Shown here: piece after piece, positions 17,036 to 28,750 of the stretch
Layout of the letters: each line of letters opens with the position of its first letter
Position numbering within the stretch: the stretch's first letter is position 1
Position numbers and translations under genes: made by a program
Notes under the pieces: model-generated
What the model saw: the letters and a program-made list of their open reading frames with translations, nothing else
Database searches by the model: none
Told to the model about the DNA's origin: nothing
Source: Pseudomonas sp. GCEP-101
Lineage (GTDB): Bacteria > Pseudomonadota > Gammaproteobacteria > Pseudomonadales > Pseudomonadaceae
Length of the DNA stretch: 64,000 bases
Assembly (NCBI RefSeq): GCF_025133575.1
Contig: NZ_CP104011.1
Span: 3,604,965-3,668,964, forward strand
Reading direction: 5' to 3'

Positions 17036-17506
17036 ATGAACGAACACGATTACCTGTTTGCCTGGGGCGCCTATGTCGCCGCCGGCCTTGGCCTGACCCT
17101 GGTCTGGTTCCTGATGACCGGCTGGATGTGGCGCTGGCTGCGCGAGCCGCTGCGGGTGATCGTCATCGTCCTGCTGTTCACCCCGACCCCGGTGGACCCG
17201 GCGAACAACCTGTACGCCCCGGCCATCGCCATCACCGCGCTGGACGTGGTGTTCAAGGTGGGCAACAACGCCTGGCGCGCCGTTTCCGACCTGGCCCTGG
17301 TGCTGCTGGCGGCGTTCGGCCTGTACCTATTGTTCGTGGCGGTGCGCTGGCCGCTGGAGCGTTCGTTGAAGAAGCGCCGCCAGGACAAGGCAGCGGAAGA
17401 CGAACCCACCCTGCGCCAGCTGATGCAGCCGGAGCTGGTGGAAGGCGTGGATGCCCACCCCAGCGAGCGGCGCGACAACCGCGCCCGGATCGAGCCGCGC
17501 CTCTGA
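17036..17506 (+). CDS. Conserved small inner membrane protein
   Basis: A 156-aa protein with three likely transmembrane helices (about residues 8-30, 42-58 and 85-105) and a charged C-terminal tail of about 45 residues (SLKKRRQDKAAEDEPTLRQL). The block FTPTPVDPANNLYAPAIAI between helices 2 and 3 looks strongly conserved in Pseudomonas. No function is known to me. It precedes a HIT gene by 65 bases and is divergent from ptrB. TATCAT at 16993-16998 could serve as a -10 element. Confidence 0.8.
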   Translation: MNEHDYLFAWGAYVAAGLGLTLVWFLMTGWMWRWLREPLRVIVIVLLFTPTPVDPANNLYAPAIAITALDVVFKVGNNAWRAVSDLALVLLAAFGLYLLFVAVRWPLERSLKKRRQDKAAEDEPTLRQLMQPELVEGVDAHPSERRDNRARIEPRL

Positions 17507-17571
17507 CGCCGGCCTTGCGTCCTGCTGCTCACGCGTCCAGCATGAACTGAACGGCCTCTCGAGGAGTTCCC

Positions 17572-18018
17572 ATGGACTGCGTGTTCTGCGCCATCGCGGC
17601 CGGCCGCGTGCCGGCCCGTATCCTCTACGAAGACGATCATTTCATCGTGCTGCTGGACATCTACCCGCTGCGCCCCGCGCACCTGCTGCTGGTGGCACGC
17701 GAGCATGCGACCTTCCTGCACCAGCTTTCGCCGGACGCGCAACAGGGGCTGATCCCGCTGGCCGAACGCATGCAGCGCGTGCTGCGGCGTGCCGGCTACG
17801 GCCGGGTCGGCATCAACCTGCTGGTCAATGATGGCCCTGCGGCCAACCAGCACGTCGCCCATTTTCACCTGCACCTCATCCCCCGCGAGCTGAGCGACCT
17901 GCCCGCCTTGCTGCTGCGCGCGGTCACGCGGTTCCTGCCGCTGGGGCGCAAAAGGATGCACAATCGCCTGGATCGCGAGCTGCATCAGCTGCGCGAAGCA
18001 CTGATGGAGGAGAACTGA
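17572..18018 (+). CDS. HIT family nucleotide-binding hydrolase
   Basis: A 148-aa histidine triad protein. The N-terminus CVFCAIAAGRVPARILYEDD and the active-site triad HVAHFHLHLIP (about residues 97-107) are clear. HIT enzymes hydrolyse nucleotide phosphoramidates or dinucleoside polyphosphates. The initial CxxC could bind zinc as in Hint proteins. ATG 17572 follows GAGGAGTTCCC. The gene is three bases from the next one, so the two are likely co-translated. Its substrate cannot be told from sequence. Confidence 0.92.
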   Translation: MDCVFCAIAAGRVPARILYEDDHFIVLLDIYPLRPAHLLLVAREHATFLHQLSPDAQQGLIPLAERMQRVLRRAGYGRVGINLLVNDGPAANQHVAHFHLHLIPRELSDLPALLLRAVTRFLPLGRKRMHNRLDRELHQLREALMEEN

Positions 18019-18021
18019 TTC

Positions 18022-18795
18022 ATGTGCGAGTTGCTCGGCATGAGCGCCAACGTCCCGACGGACATCGTCTTCAGCTTCACCGGGCTGATGCAACGCGGCG
18101 GCGGCACCGGCCCGCACCGCGATGGCTGGGGCATCGCCTTCTATGAGGGGCGCGGCGTGCGGCTGTTCCAGGACCCCTCGGCGAGCGTCGACTCGGAAGT
18201 CGCGCGGCTCGTGCAGCGCTATCCGATCAAGAGCGAGGCGGTGATCGGCCACATTCGCCAGGCCAACGTCGGCAAGGTCTGCCTGTCCAACACGCACCCG
18301 TTCGTGCGCGAGATGGGCGGGCGCTACTGGACCTTCGCCCACAACGGCCAGCTCGCCGACTTCCACCCCGAGCCCGGCCTGTACCGCGCGGTGGGCGACA
18401 CCGACAGCGAGGCGGCCTTCTGCGACCTGCTCAACCGCGTGCGCCGCGCCTTCCCCGAGCCGGTGCCGGTGGAAGTGCTGCTGCCAACGCTGGTCACCGC
18501 GTGCGCCTCCTACCGCGAGAAGGGCGTGTTCAACTGCCTGCTCAGCGATGGCGACTGGTTGTTCACCTTTTGCAGCACCAAGCTGGCCTGGATCACCCGC
18601 CGTGCGCCGTTCGGCCCGGCACGCTTGCGCGATGCCGATCTGACGGTGGACTTCCAGTCGGAAACCACGCCCAACGACGTGGTCACGGTGATCGCCACCG
18701 AGCCGCTGACCGACAATGAAAACTGGACCCTGATGCAAGGCGGCGAGTGGATGCTCTGGTGGCGGGGCGAGATCGTCACCCAGGGGCGTATCTGA
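18022..18795 (+). CDS. Class II glutamine amidotransferase, YafJ-like
   Basis: A 257-aa Ntn-type glutaminase domain protein. The nucleophile is Cys2 after Met removal ([10 protein letters not shown]). [19 protein letters not shown] and [10 protein letters not shown] are the standard class II amidotransferase blocks. No synthetase domain is fused, so the ammonia acceptor is unknown. The YafJ family is suggested by length and the ending [11 protein letters not shown]. The gene is tightly linked to the HIT gene upstream. Confidence 0.92.
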   Translation: MCELLGMSANVPTDIVFSFTGLMQRGGGTGPHRDGWGIAFYEGRGVRLFQDPSASVDSEVARLVQRYPIKSEAVIGHIRQANVGKVCLSNTHPFVREMGGRYWTFAHNGQLADFHPEPGLYRAVGDTDSEAAFCDLLNRVRRAFPEPVPVEVLLPTLVTACASYREKGVFNCLLSDGDWLFTFCSTKLAWITRRAPFGPARLRDADLTVDFQSETTPNDVVTVIATEPLTDNENWTLMQGGEWMLWWRGEIVTQGRI

Positions 18796-18885
18796 GCGGG
18801 ACGTGAAGCATGCCCGGTGCGCCGGGGCGGCAATCGGGAGAATGCCGGGGCGCCTTGCACATCATAAGAACGAAAGGGGGAAACA

Positions 18886-19410
18886 ATGCTGCGCAGCTAC
18901 GTACGCATGGTGCTGTTCGCACTGGGGTTGATGGTCGCGGTCCAGATTCCGGGCTTCATCAAGGACTACGCGCAACGCGTCGATGCCCACCGTATCGAGG
19001 CGACCCAGGCATTGCAGGGGTTCAAGGATACGTCCGGGCAATTCTTCAAGGGCGATCTGAATGCCCTGGTGGCGCATTACCGTGGCAGCGCCGACCCGGT
19101 GTTCCAGCGCGACGCCGACAACATCGAGCGGCTGATCCGCCGCGCCCAGTTGTTCGAGAATGAATGGCAGGCCCTGCAGGGCAACTGGTACCAGCGCGCC
19201 CTGCACATGGTGACCGCGCCGAACCACGAGCTGCTGCAGGAAACCTACGCCAACTACCGTTACCAGGTGGTGCTGGAGCCCGAGGCCATCGGCTGGGCGC
19301 TGGCCGGCGGCCTGCTGCTGACGTGGATCGCCGAAGTGCTGATGGCCTCGGTGGCCGCGCTGGTGGGGCTTGGGGATAACCGCCGGGCGTCGCGGCGGCA
19401 TTGGAACTGA
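18886..19410 (+). CDS. DUF2937 family membrane protein
   Basis: A 174-aa protein with an N-terminal transmembrane helix (MVLFALGLMVAVQIPGFI), a periplasmic helical region of about 110 residues (residues 25-140), and a C-terminal hydrophobic hairpin (IGWALAGGLLLTWIAEVLMA). This matches the DUF2937 layout. Function is unknown; relatives often sit near amidotransferase or HIT genes. An AAAGGGGG ribosome site precedes ATG 18886. A cluster of three REPIN-like repeats follows. Confidence 0.82.
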   Translation: MLRSYVRMVLFALGLMVAVQIPGFIKDYAQRVDAHRIEATQALQGFKDTSGQFFKGDLNALVAHYRGSADPVFQRDADNIERLIRRAQLFENEWQALQGNWYQRALHMVTAPNHELLQETYANYRYQVVLEPEAIGWALAGGLLLTWIAEVLMASVAALVGLGDNRRASRRHWN

Positions 19411-19453
19411 TCGCTGAGGTTTCTGCAGGGTCACTGCACTGACACCCGCCAGC

Positions 19454-19525
19454 GTAGGAGCGGACTTTGTCCGCGATGACATCCGGCGCGATGGGGGCCA
19501 ATCGCGGACGAAGTCCGCTCCTACG
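19454..19525. repeat. REPIN-like inverted repeat, GGACTTTGTCC variant
   Basis: GTAGGAGCGGACTTTGTCCG is mirrored by CGGACGAAGTCCGCTCCTAC. It belongs to the same scaffold as family A but has a GGAC arm; first of three elements in the 391-base gap before aceK. Confidence 0.85.
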
Positions 19526-19562
19526 AGAGCATTTCGCCATTGCCGCGCCTCGGCGGCTCTTC

Positions 19563-19653
19563 GTAGGAGCGAGCTTGCTCGCGAAGCTCCGTCTGCCGGA
19601 GGAAGTGGCATCAGGCAAAGCGCCAGGGTTCGCGAGCAAGCTCGCTCCTACAG
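19563..19653. repeat. REPIN-like inverted repeat, family A
   Basis: GTAGGAGCGAGCTTGCTCGC ... TTCGCGAGCAAGCTCGCTCC; perfect arms with about 45 bases between. Second copy in the gap. Confidence 0.88.
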
Positions 19654-19693
19654 GCAGAGCCCGGAGTCCGTTGCCGCGCTTCGGCGGCTCTTC

Positions 19694-19784
19694 GTAGGAG
19701 CGAGCTTGCTCGCGAACCTCTGTCTGCCGGACGAAATGGTCTCAGGCGACGCGCCAGAATTCATGAGCCAGCTCACTCCTGCAG
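19694..19784. repeat. Degenerate REPIN-like repeat, family A
   Basis: The left arm is intact (GTAGGAGCGAGCTTGCTCGC) but the right arm is decayed (TTCATGAGCCAGCTCACTCC). Its spacer resembles that of the preceding copy, so it may be an old duplicate. Nothing else is seen in the 19411-19801 gap. Confidence 0.8.
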
Positions 19785-19801
19785 GTCATGCCCGGCCTGC
19801 T

Positions 19802-21538
19802 TCACCGCGCCAGCGCTTGCTCCGGCGACTCATGTCGGCGGTAGGGAAACACGTCGATCACCTTCCCCGCGCGAATCTGCTCCTGCAGGCTCTTCCAGTA
19901 ATCGGCGTCGAACAGGTTGCCGTGCAGCTTGGCGAACTGCCGGCGCAGCTTCAGGTCGACGAACAGGAAGCGCGGGAATTCCTCGGGGAACACGTCCATC
20001 GGCCCCACCGAGTACCAGGGCTCGGATGACATCTCGTCTTCCTCGTAACGGGCCGGCGGGATGTGGCGGAAGTTCACCTCGGTGAGGTAGCTGATCTCGT
20101 CGTAGTCGTAGAACACCACGCGGCCATGGCGGGTGACGCCGAAATTCTTCAGCAGCATGTCGCCGGGGAAGATGTTCGCCGCCGCCAGTTGCTTGATCGC
20201 CAGGCCGTAGTCCTTCAGCGCCTCTTCCACCTGCGCGGGCGTGGCGTGTTCCAGGTAGATGTTCAGCGGGGTCATGCGGCGCTCGGTCCAGCAGTGGCGG
20301 ATCAGCACCACGTCGCCCTCCAGCACCACGGTGGAGGGCGCGACCTCCAGCAGTTCGGCGAGGCAGTCCGGGTCGAACTTGCGCACCGGGAAGCGGAAGT
20401 CGGCGAATTGCTGGGTGTCGGCCAGGCGCCCGACGCGGTCGTGGTTCTTCACCAGCTGGTACTTCTGGATCACCGTGGCGTGGTCCACGGTCTTGGCCGG
20501 GTTGAAGTTGTCCTTGATGATCTTGAACACCGTGTTGAAGCCCGGCAGGGTGAACACGCTCATCACCATGCCGCGCACGCCGGGGGCCATGACGAAGCGG
20601 TCGTCGGTGGTGGCCAGGTGGTTGATCAGCGCGCGGTAGAACTCGCTCTTGCCCTGCTTGTAGAAGCCGATGGAGGTGTACAGCTCGGCGATGTGCTTGC
20701 CCGGCAGCAGGCGCTTGAGGAAGGCGACCATCTCCGCCGGCACCGGCGCGTCGACCATGAAGTAGGAGCGGGTGAAGGAGAAGATGATCGAAACTTCCGC
20801 CTCGTCGGTGATCACCGTGTCGAACTGGATGCCGCGCCCCTCGTGGTGGACCAGCGGGAACACCAGCGGCCACTGCTCGTCCGGGGTGAACAGGCGGCCC
20901 ACGACATAGGCGCCCTTGTTGCGGTAGAACACCGAGCCGATCAGCTCGATGGTCAGGGTCGGATCCTTGCACACCCAGTCCGGCAGGTTGGCGTGCAGCA
21001 GGCTGTCCATGCGCTGCAGGTCGCGCTCGCGGTCGTCATAGTCCACGGCGAAGCGGTAGTCGTCGAAGATGCTCTCCAGCGCCTGGCGCAGCTGGCCGCC
21101 GGGGCGGTAGATGCGTGTGTGCGGGTCGCGCGAGTGGGCGCGCAGCGAGGGCCGGGTGGTGTGCACGAACATCGTGCCGTCGCTGATGTTGTCGTGGCTG
21201 AACAGGCCGCAGAAGATCGAGTTGAACCAGGTCTCGGCCAGTTCGTCGTCCAGCCGCGGGTCGATGAGGGTGATGTAGGCGCTCTTGACGATGGGCCAGC
21301 GCTCGACGTCCACCAGGTCGATGCCGGCCATGGTGCGGGTGAGGCGGCCGACGGTCTCGGCGACCATTTCCTCGTACAGCTCGATGCGCTCGGCAGAGGC
21401 GCGCTGGGCCTCCTGCCACTGTGCCTGCTCGAAACGCGCGGGCGCTCCGGCGGTGATCTGGTGGAACTTCGCACGATAGTCGTCGAAGCCTTCGAGGATC
21501 AGGGTCGCGATCTCGGTCGCCGGCCAGTGCTGAGCCAT
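19802..21538 (-). CDS. aceK: Isocitrate dehydrogenase kinase/phosphatase
   Basis: A 578-aa bifunctional enzyme that phosphorylates and dephosphorylates isocitrate dehydrogenase, steering carbon to the glyoxylate shunt. The N-terminal regulatory region (residues about 1-310) includes [23 protein letters not shown]. The kinase-like region carries [22 protein letters not shown], the AceK ATP-binding loop and lysine region, and [20 protein letters not shown] with [14 protein letters not shown], the catalytic and metal-binding blocks. The length is standard. ATG 21538 has AGAGGCG upstream. As in PAO1 it stands apart from aceA/aceB and is divergent from a GNAT gene. Confidence 0.96.
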   Translation of the reverse strand: MAQHWPATEIATLILEGFDDYRAKFHQITAGAPARFEQAQWQEAQRASAERIELYEEMVAETVGRLTRTMAGIDLVDVERWPIVKSAYITLIDPRLDDELAETWFNSIFCGLFSHDNISDGTMFVHTTRPSLRAHSRDPHTRIYRPGGQLRQALESIFDDYRFAVDYDDRERDLQRMDSLLHANLPDWVCKDPTLTIELIGSVFYRNKGAYVVGRLFTPDEQWPLVFPLVHHEGRGIQFDTVITDEAEVSIIFSFTRSYFMVDAPVPAEMVAFLKRLLPGKHIAELYTSIGFYKQGKSEFYRALINHLATTDDRFVMAPGVRGMVMSVFTLPGFNTVFKIIKDNFNPAKTVDHATVIQKYQLVKNHDRVGRLADTQQFADFRFPVRKFDPDCLAELLEVAPSTVVLEGDVVLIRHCWTERRMTPLNIYLEHATPAQVEEALKDYGLAIKQLAAANIFPGDMLLKNFGVTRHGRVVFYDYDEISYLTEVNFRHIPPARYEEDEMSSEPWYSVGPMDVFPEEFPRFLFVDLKLRRQFAKLHGNLFDADYWKSLQEQIRAGKVIDVFPYRRHESPEQALAR

Positions 21539-21697
21539 GGGAGCGCCTCTGCTGGGTTCTTGTGCAGCGAGCTTAGCCACGGGGGGCGGTGAGGGAAAGG
21601 GTGGATTCGCCAGGTTCTGGTGCAACTTTCCGGCAAGTTTCGCGCGTATGCTGGTCAGCCTTTCTCCTGGAAAACCCCGGCAAGGAGCCGCCGCGTA

Positions 21698-22195
21698 ATG
21701 GACGACATCCGCATCGAACGCTGCACCGAGCAGCACATCCCAGGCCTTGCGGTCCTCTACAACGACCCGGCCGTGGCCCGCCAGGTGCTGCAGATGCCGT
21801 ACCAGGCCCCGGAGCTGTGGCGCAAGCGACTGGTGCTGGACGACGAGCGCCGGGTGACGCTGATGGCGATGCACCAGGACCAGGTGATCGGCAGTGCCAG
21901 CCTGGAGCAGTTTCCCCGTGTGCGCCGCAGCCACTGCGGCAGCATCGGCATGGGCGTGGCGGTGGCCTGGCAGGGGCGCGGGCTGGGCACGCGGCTGCTG
22001 GCCGAGCTGATGGAGGTGGCCGACAACTGGATGGGCCTGCGCCGCGTCGAGCTGACCGTCTACACCGACAACGCGCCGGCGATTGCGCTGTACCGCAAGT
22101 TCGGCTTCGAGGTCGAAGGCACGCTGCGCGAATTCGCCCTGCGCGATGGTGTGTACGCCGACGTGCTGAGCATGGCGCGGCTGCGCCGCGCCTGA
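21698..22195 (+). CDS. GNAT family N-acetyltransferase
   Basis: A 165-aa acetyl-CoA-dependent transferase. The acetyl-CoA binding motif A is [18 protein letters not shown] (about residues 85-102), with the R/QxxGxG/A loop QGRGLG. The segment [25 protein letters not shown] is the typical motif B and a feature of L-amino-acid or peptide acetyltransferases such as YhhY. AAGGAG precedes ATG 21698. It is divergent from aceK, as in PAO1 (PA1376/PA1377). The acceptor is unknown. Confidence 0.88.
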   Translation: MDDIRIERCTEQHIPGLAVLYNDPAVARQVLQMPYQAPELWRKRLVLDDERRVTLMAMHQDQVIGSASLEQFPRVRRSHCGSIGMGVAVAWQGRGLGTRLLAELMEVADNWMGLRRVELTVYTDNAPAIALYRKFGFEVEGTLREFALRDGVYADVLSMARLRRA

Positions 22196-22280
22196 GAGTG
22201 GACTTTGAAAGTCAGCTGTGGATGGATGGTCTTCACCACTGGCGTAGGCTGGTGGTCTGCCCGCTCTGGAGTCTTCCGCG

Positions 22281-23186
22281 ATGAACATCGCTGCCTTGTT
22301 CAACCTGCTCGCCCTGGCCGCCATCTGGGGCGCCAGCTTCCTCTTCATGCGCCAGTTGGTGCCGGCTATCGGCGTGATGCCGACGGCGTTCTTCCGGGTC
22401 TTCCTGTCGGCCATCGGCCTGGTGGTCATCCTGTTGGCGATGCGTACCCGCTGGGACTTTCGCGGCAAGCTGTGGCGCATCCTGCTCATCGGCGTGATCA
22501 GTTCGGGCGTCCCGGTGCTGATGTACAGCCTGGCGGCGCAGACGCTGCCGGCCGGTTACTCGGCGATCTTCAACGCCACCACGCCGCTGATGGGCGTGCT
22601 GATCGGCTCGCTGTTCTTCGGCGAGGCGCTCACCGGCGCCAAGGCCGGCGGCGTGCTGCTGGGGCTGGCCGGTGTGGCGGTGCTCACCCGCGCCGGCCCC
22701 GTGCCGTTTGACGCTGGGCTGCTCTGGGGCGCTGCCGCGTGCCTGGTGGCAACCACCTGCTATGGCTTCGCCGGCTTCATCACCAAGCGCTGGATCAACG
22801 ACCAGGGCGGGCTGGATTTCGCCGTCTCGGCCCTGGGCAGCCAGACCGGCGCGACCCTGTGCCTGCTGCCGTTCTTCCTCGGCACCAGCCTGGACATGCC
22901 GCTGGCGCCGCTGGCCGAGCCGAAGATCCTGCTGGCGCTGGCGGGGTTGGGCTTGCTCTGCACCTCGTTCGCCTACGTCCTGTACTTCCGCCTGCTGGCC
23001 AGCATCGGCCCGCTGAAGACCATGACGGTGACCTTCCTGATCCCGCCGTTCGGCGTGTTCTGGGGCGTGCTGCTGCTGGACGAGTCGCTGTCCTGGGCGC
23101 ACCTGCAGGGCGGCGTGCTGATCGCCCTGGCGCTGTGGCTGGTGCTGTGCCCGGCGCCGTTGCCGAAGGTGGAGGCGGCGGGGTGA
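22281..23186 (+). CDS. EamA/DMT superfamily transporter
   Basis: A 301-aa inner membrane protein with ten predicted helices arranged as two EamA repeats (residues about 5-135 and 150-285). The first repeat starts [18 protein letters not shown], the usual DMT signature, and the second ends with [19 protein letters not shown] proteins export metabolites such as amino acids or move nucleotide sugars; the substrate cannot be inferred. It ends in front of a MITE-like inverted repeat and is convergent with a second DMT gene with which it shares only the fold. Confidence 0.88.
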   Translation: MNIAALFNLLALAAIWGASFLFMRQLVPAIGVMPTAFFRVFLSAIGLVVILLAMRTRWDFRGKLWRILLIGVISSGVPVLMYSLAAQTLPAGYSAIFNATTPLMGVLIGSLFFGEALTGAKAGGVLLGLAGVAVLTRAGPVPFDAGLLWGAAACLVATTCYGFAGFITKRWINDQGGLDFAVSALGSQTGATLCLLPFFLGTSLDMPLAPLAEPKILLALAGLGLLCTSFAYVLYFRLLASIGPLKTMTVTFLIPPFGVFWGVLLLDESLSWAHLQGGVLIALALWLVLCPAPLPKVEAAG

Positions 23187-23226
23187 GGCTCAACAGGCGT
23201 TCTCTGATAGCGCTTACCTAAGGGGC

Positions 23227-23379
23227 GCCCTCTCCCCAGCCCTCTCCCTGAAGGGAGAGGGAGCCGTCCTCGGCGAGATTCGAGATCTGTGTTCTCCCGG
23301 TGAGAACAAGGAGCTTCGAAACTTCCAGGCTGTGCCGGACAGTCCCCTCTCCCTTCAGGGAGAGGGTTAGGGAGAGGGC
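23227..23379. repeat. MITE/REPIN-like element, family B
   Basis: A 153-base element between two convergent DMT transporter genes. The left end (GCCCTCTCCCCAGCCCTCTC, then CCTGAAGGGAGAGGG) is the inverted counterpart of the right end (CCCTCTCCCTTCAGGGAGAG, then GGTTAGGGAGAGGGC). Each end contains its own CCCTCTCCCT-GAA-GGGAGAGGG hairpin. Confidence 0.82.
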
Positions 23380-23397
23380 AGGCCCCCCTCAGGGCTA

Positions 23398-24300
23398 TCA
23401 GTTATCCACAACCCGCACCGCCCCGGTATTGCGCACCGGAGCCGCCTGGCGAAACACCAGCATCAACCCCACCACGATCAGCCCCATGCCCAGCAGGCCG
23501 AGGGCGGACAGGCGATTGCCGAACACCGCGTAATCCATCAGCGCCGTGACCGCCGGCACCAGGTAGAACAAGCTGGTGACATTGACCAGGTTGCCCGCTG
23601 CGATCATCCGATAGAGCAGCACGGTGGCCAGCACCGAGACCATCAGCCCCATCCATAGCGCGCTGAGGATGAACGCCGCATTCCACTCCACGTGCAGCGG
23701 CTGGAACGGCGCGACGCCGAGGCACAACAGGAGCCCGGCGATGTACTGCAGGGGCAGGGTGCCCAAGGGGTTCTCACGGATGTTCTTCTGCAGGATCGAG
23801 CCGCCGGTGATCGACAGCAGGGCGAGCAGGCTGCACGCCAACCCGGCGAAGCTCAGCCCGGCCAGTCCGATGCTCTGGTAGACCACCATCACCAGCCCGA
23901 TCAGCCCCAGCGCGAGACCGCCCAGCCGCGCTGGCGAATGCCGGCGTTCGAGCAGGAAGCTGGTCAGCATCGGCTGCACGCCCAGCACCGTGGCGATGAC
24001 GCCGGGCGTAACGTGCAGGTCCAGCGCCATCAGGTAGAAGATCGGGTAGATGCCCAGCATGACCAGGCCGGTGAGCACGGCCTGGCGCACCGGCTTGCGT
24101 CCGCGCGGCCAGCGCAGGCCGAGCAGCGGCGAGAGGATCAGCAACGCCACCAGGGCAGCGCCGAAGCGGGCGATGAGGAAGGCCATCGGCGAGGCCTGGG
24201 CCAGGCCCCATTTGCTGATGATGGCGGCGCTGCTCCACAGCAGCACGAACAGGGAGGTGCTGGCCAGGCCGGCCAGGGACGAGCGGTTGAGCGAAATCAT
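23398..24300 (-). CDS. EamA/DMT superfamily transporter
   Basis: A 300-aa inner membrane protein with ten predicted helices in two EamA halves. The N-terminal block VLLWSSAAIISKWGLAQASP and the conserved LLSITGGSILQKNIRENP at the midpoint are typical. The last helix runs GLLGMGLIVVGLMLVFRQ. The substrate is unknown. The start at 24300 has only a weak ribosome site (ACAGGTG). It stands alone, convergent with the other DMT gene and facing a 560-base gap. Confidence 0.86.
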   Translation of the reverse strand: MISLNRSSLAGLASTSLFVLLWSSAAIISKWGLAQASPMAFLIARFGAALVALLILSPLLGLRWPRGRKPVRQAVLTGLVMLGIYPIFYLMALDLHVTPGVIATVLGVQPMLTSFLLERRHSPARLGGLALGLIGLVMVVYQSIGLAGLSFAGLACSLLALLSITGGSILQKNIRENPLGTLPLQYIAGLLLCLGVAPFQPLHVEWNAAFILSALWMGLMVSVLATVLLYRMIAAGNLVNVTSLFYLVPAVTALMDYAVFGNRLSALGLLGMGLIVVGLMLVFRQAAPVRNTGAVRVVDN

Positions 24301-24706
24301 GGCATTGCACCTGTCGTCAGGCAGATCACGACCGGCCGTCGATGGCCGGCCACAGGCCGGGAGCCGCGTCCGTTGGCGCGCAGGACCGGGCGGTGGAAAA
24401 CGCGTGGGGCGTCAGCGACTCACGCCGGGTGGCGGAGGCGGCGCAACAGCGACGACAGGAGGAGGGCAGGTGCTGCCCATACCCGCGCCGCGGGCCGGGG
24501 AGGCTGCAGCGGTGTTTGCCGGATCGGGCAATGGGTATCGGGACATGGCGGGCAGACCTGTGCAGTGGCGCAGCCAGCGTGCTGCGTAGGCTGACTATAA
24601 CGGTGCGGCGGGCCCGCCGCGAGCGGTGTGCGAGTCGCGCGGCAATTCGCGACTTCTGCGACAGAAACGATCGCGCAGGCAGAATGCTCCAGCGCTGACG
24701 CTTTTC
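24301..24706. other. Gap without recognisable gene
   Basis: About 400 bases between the divergent end of a DMT gene and the REPIN at 24707. No coding frame with plausible start and composition is seen; short hairpins such as CGGCGGGCCCGCCG near 24606-24620 exist. It probably holds the DMT promoter. Confidence 0.4.
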
Positions 24707-24776
24707 GTAGGAGCGAGCTTGCTCGCGAACCGATTTTCGTCGCGGGCTTCGTTCGCGAGCCAGCTCGCTCCTGCAG
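24707..24776. repeat. REPIN-like inverted repeat, family A
   Basis: GTAGGAGCGAGCTTGCTCGC is mirrored by TTCGCGAGCCAGCTCGCTCC with one changed base in the arm. Confidence 0.87.
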
Positions 24777-24817
24777 GGCGGTCCCGCGAAATCCGGCCCG
24801 GTGCCATCGACAGAAAC

Positions 24818-24847
24818 GACAACGCGCGGCCAGGGCCGCGCGTTGTC
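24818..24847. terminator. Strong hairpin after the polyamine-binding protein gene
   Basis: GACAACGCGCGGCC-ag-GGCCGCGCGTTGTC is a perfect 14-bp stem with a 2-base loop, directly after the minus-strand gene ending at 24863. Only a short T stretch (GTTTCTG) follows on that strand. Confidence 0.7.
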
Positions 24848-24862
24848 AGGCAAGGGTGACGC

Positions 24863-26038
<1,176 letters not shown>

Positions 26039-26168
26039 TTAACCATTTTGTCGGAACATGGCGAGGGGCCATGGCTGCCTGCGGGTCCGCAGACAGCGCA
26101 CGTGACCGCAATCGCACCGATTCGGAACGGCAGGTGGGAATCCGCCCCGCAAAGGGGCGGAATAGAGC

Positions 26169-27143
<975 letters not shown>

Positions 27144-27440
27144 GATGAGAGTCCTTGTCGCTCGAAGGTGATCCGAAAGCCTATGCCCAGCCCGTCCTCC
27201 AGTCCAGACGCAGAACCGGCGCAAAGATGGGCGCGGCCTCGCAGGCGCCGGGCTTCACTGGAAACTGCAAAGCGCCGCCGGATATCGCGCGTGGCTGGGC
27301 CGGGCGTGACCGGGCATTCAGTGACTGAATGCCCGTCCTGCGTTCACAGTCGAGCGCCATGCGCGTTATAGTCGCAGTCTCCCACACGCACATTTCCGCC
27401 CGGGCCTACCCCCCGGCCGCTACCGTTCGAGGATTCACCG

Positions 27441-28286
27441 ATGAAGTTCGAAGGCACCCAGTCCTACGTCGCCACCGACGACCTCAAGCTGGCGGTCAAC
27501 GCCGCCATCACCCTGCAGCGGCCGTTGCTGGTGAAAGGCGAGCCGGGCACCGGCAAGACCATGCTGGCCGAGCAGCTGGCGGAGTCCTTCGGCGCCAAGC
27601 TGATCACCTGGCACATCAAGTCCACCACCAAGGCCCACCAGGGCCTCTACGAGTACGACGCGGTCAGCCGCCTGCGGGACTCGCAGTTGGGCGTGGACAA
27701 GGTCCACGACGTGCGCAACTACATCAAGAAGGGCAAGCTCTGGGAGGCCTTCGAGGCCGAGGAGCGCGTGATCCTGCTGATCGACGAGATCGACAAGGCC
27801 GACATCGAGTTCCCCAACGACCTGTTGCAGGAACTCGACAAGATGGAGTTCTTCGTTTACGAGACCAACGAGACCATCAAGGCCAAGCAGCGCCCGATCA
27901 TCATCATCACCTCCAACAACGAGAAGGAGCTGCCGGACGCCTTCCTGCGCCGCTGCTTCTTCCACTACATCGCCTTCCCCGACCGCGAGACCCTGCAGAA
28001 GATCGTCGACGTGCACTACCCCAAGATCAGCGGCACGCTGGTCAGCGAGGCGCTGGACATCTTCTTCGACGTGCGCAAGGTGCCGGGTCTGAAGAAGAAG
28101 CCTTCCACCTCCGAGCTGGTGGACTGGCTGAAGCTGCTGATGGCCGACAACATCGGCGAAGCCGTGCTGCGCGAGCGCGACCCCACCAAGGCCATCCCGC
28201 CGCTGGCCGGTGCGCTGGTTAAGAACGAGCAGGACGTGCAACTGCTCGAACGCCTGGCGTTCATGAGCCGCCGCGCCAGCCGCTGA
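27441..28286 (+). CDS. MoxR-type AAA+ ATPase
   Basis: A 281-aa AAA+ ATPase. The Walker A is GEPGTGKTM (about residues 34-42), the Walker B is VILLIDEIDKADIEFPNDLL, and sensor 1 is IIITSNNEKELPDAFLRRCF, whose final Arg is the arginine finger. The MoxR group usually acts as a chaperone with a VWA-domain partner, loading metal or cofactor into an enzyme. Such a partner lies downstream at 28751-29932, separated by an unrelated-looking gene. CGAGGATT precedes ATG 27441. Confidence 0.92.
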   Translation: MKFEGTQSYVATDDLKLAVNAAITLQRPLLVKGEPGTGKTMLAEQLAESFGAKLITWHIKSTTKAHQGLYEYDAVSRLRDSQLGVDKVHDVRNYIKKGKLWEAFEAEERVILLIDEIDKADIEFPNDLLQELDKMEFFVYETNETIKAKQRPIIIITSNNEKELPDAFLRRCFFHYIAFPDRETLQKIVDVHYPKISGTLVSEALDIFFDVRKVPGLKKKPSTSELVDWLKLLMADNIGEAVLRERDPTKAIPPLAGALVKNEQDVQLLERLAFMSRRASR

Positions 28287-28299
28287 TTCGCAGCTACGG

Positions 28300-28740
28300 A
28301 TGGACCTATTCAGGATTGCGCGTAAGCGCCAGAAGAGCGTTCAGGATCAAAACGCTCTTCTGCGGGAATCCATTCGCAAGTGCGCCGCGTATTTCCGCGA
28401 GGCGCCCGGACATATTCCGCCGGTGCTGATCGACGTGGCGCGTGAGAGAAATGTCGACTGGTCCAAGGCTATCCTTCTGAACCTCGGTGTTTGTGAGCCG
28501 GGCTGTTCGTCTCTGATGGGGCTGTTGCTTGATCAGTCCGGACGCTTTATCGAGTTTGAGCTGGATGCGACGGATGATTTGAGCTCCCTGGTGGAGCTGT
28601 ACGTCTGGAAGGACGTTTCGGCAGAGCAGAATTGCTCCCAACACAATCGCGGTATTGGCGTGGGCTATGGAGCCTTGGCGCTTGCGGTGCAAGCCGATCT
28701 GAATCGGCCTCAGGGCCTGCTGCCTGTCAGCGAAGAGTGA
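28300..28740 (+). CDS. Hypothetical protein between moxR-type and VWA genes, lower GC
   Basis: A 146-aa protein that I do not recognise. It is soluble with no signal peptide. Visible features are a basic N-terminal helix (MDLFRIARKRQKSVQDQ), CxxC-like pairs absent except single Cys residues, and a C-terminal domain with DDLSSLVELYVW. Codon use is less G/C-biased than in its neighbours (many AT-ending codons in the middle of the gene), which suggests a separate origin. It starts 13 bases after the moxR-type stop and ends 10 bases before the VWA gene, so it is probably in the same transcript. A weak ribosome site precedes ATG 28300. Confidence 0.7.
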   Translation: MDLFRIARKRQKSVQDQNALLRESIRKCAAYFREAPGHIPPVLIDVARERNVDWSKAILLNLGVCEPGCSSLMGLLLDQSGRFIEFELDATDDLSSLVELYVWKDVSAEQNCSQHNRGIGVGYGALALAVQADLNRPQGLLPVSEE

Positions 28741-28750
28741 GAATCTGATC

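Noticed and set aside
21539..22489. N-terminal extension of AceK back to 22489
   Set aside because: The frame is open only by chance through the divergent GNAT gene; family length and the ribosome site support the start at 21538.
19802..24862. Genomic island around aceK and the DMT genes
   Set aside because: Composition is like the rest of the window, there is no integrase, tRNA or direct-repeat boundary.
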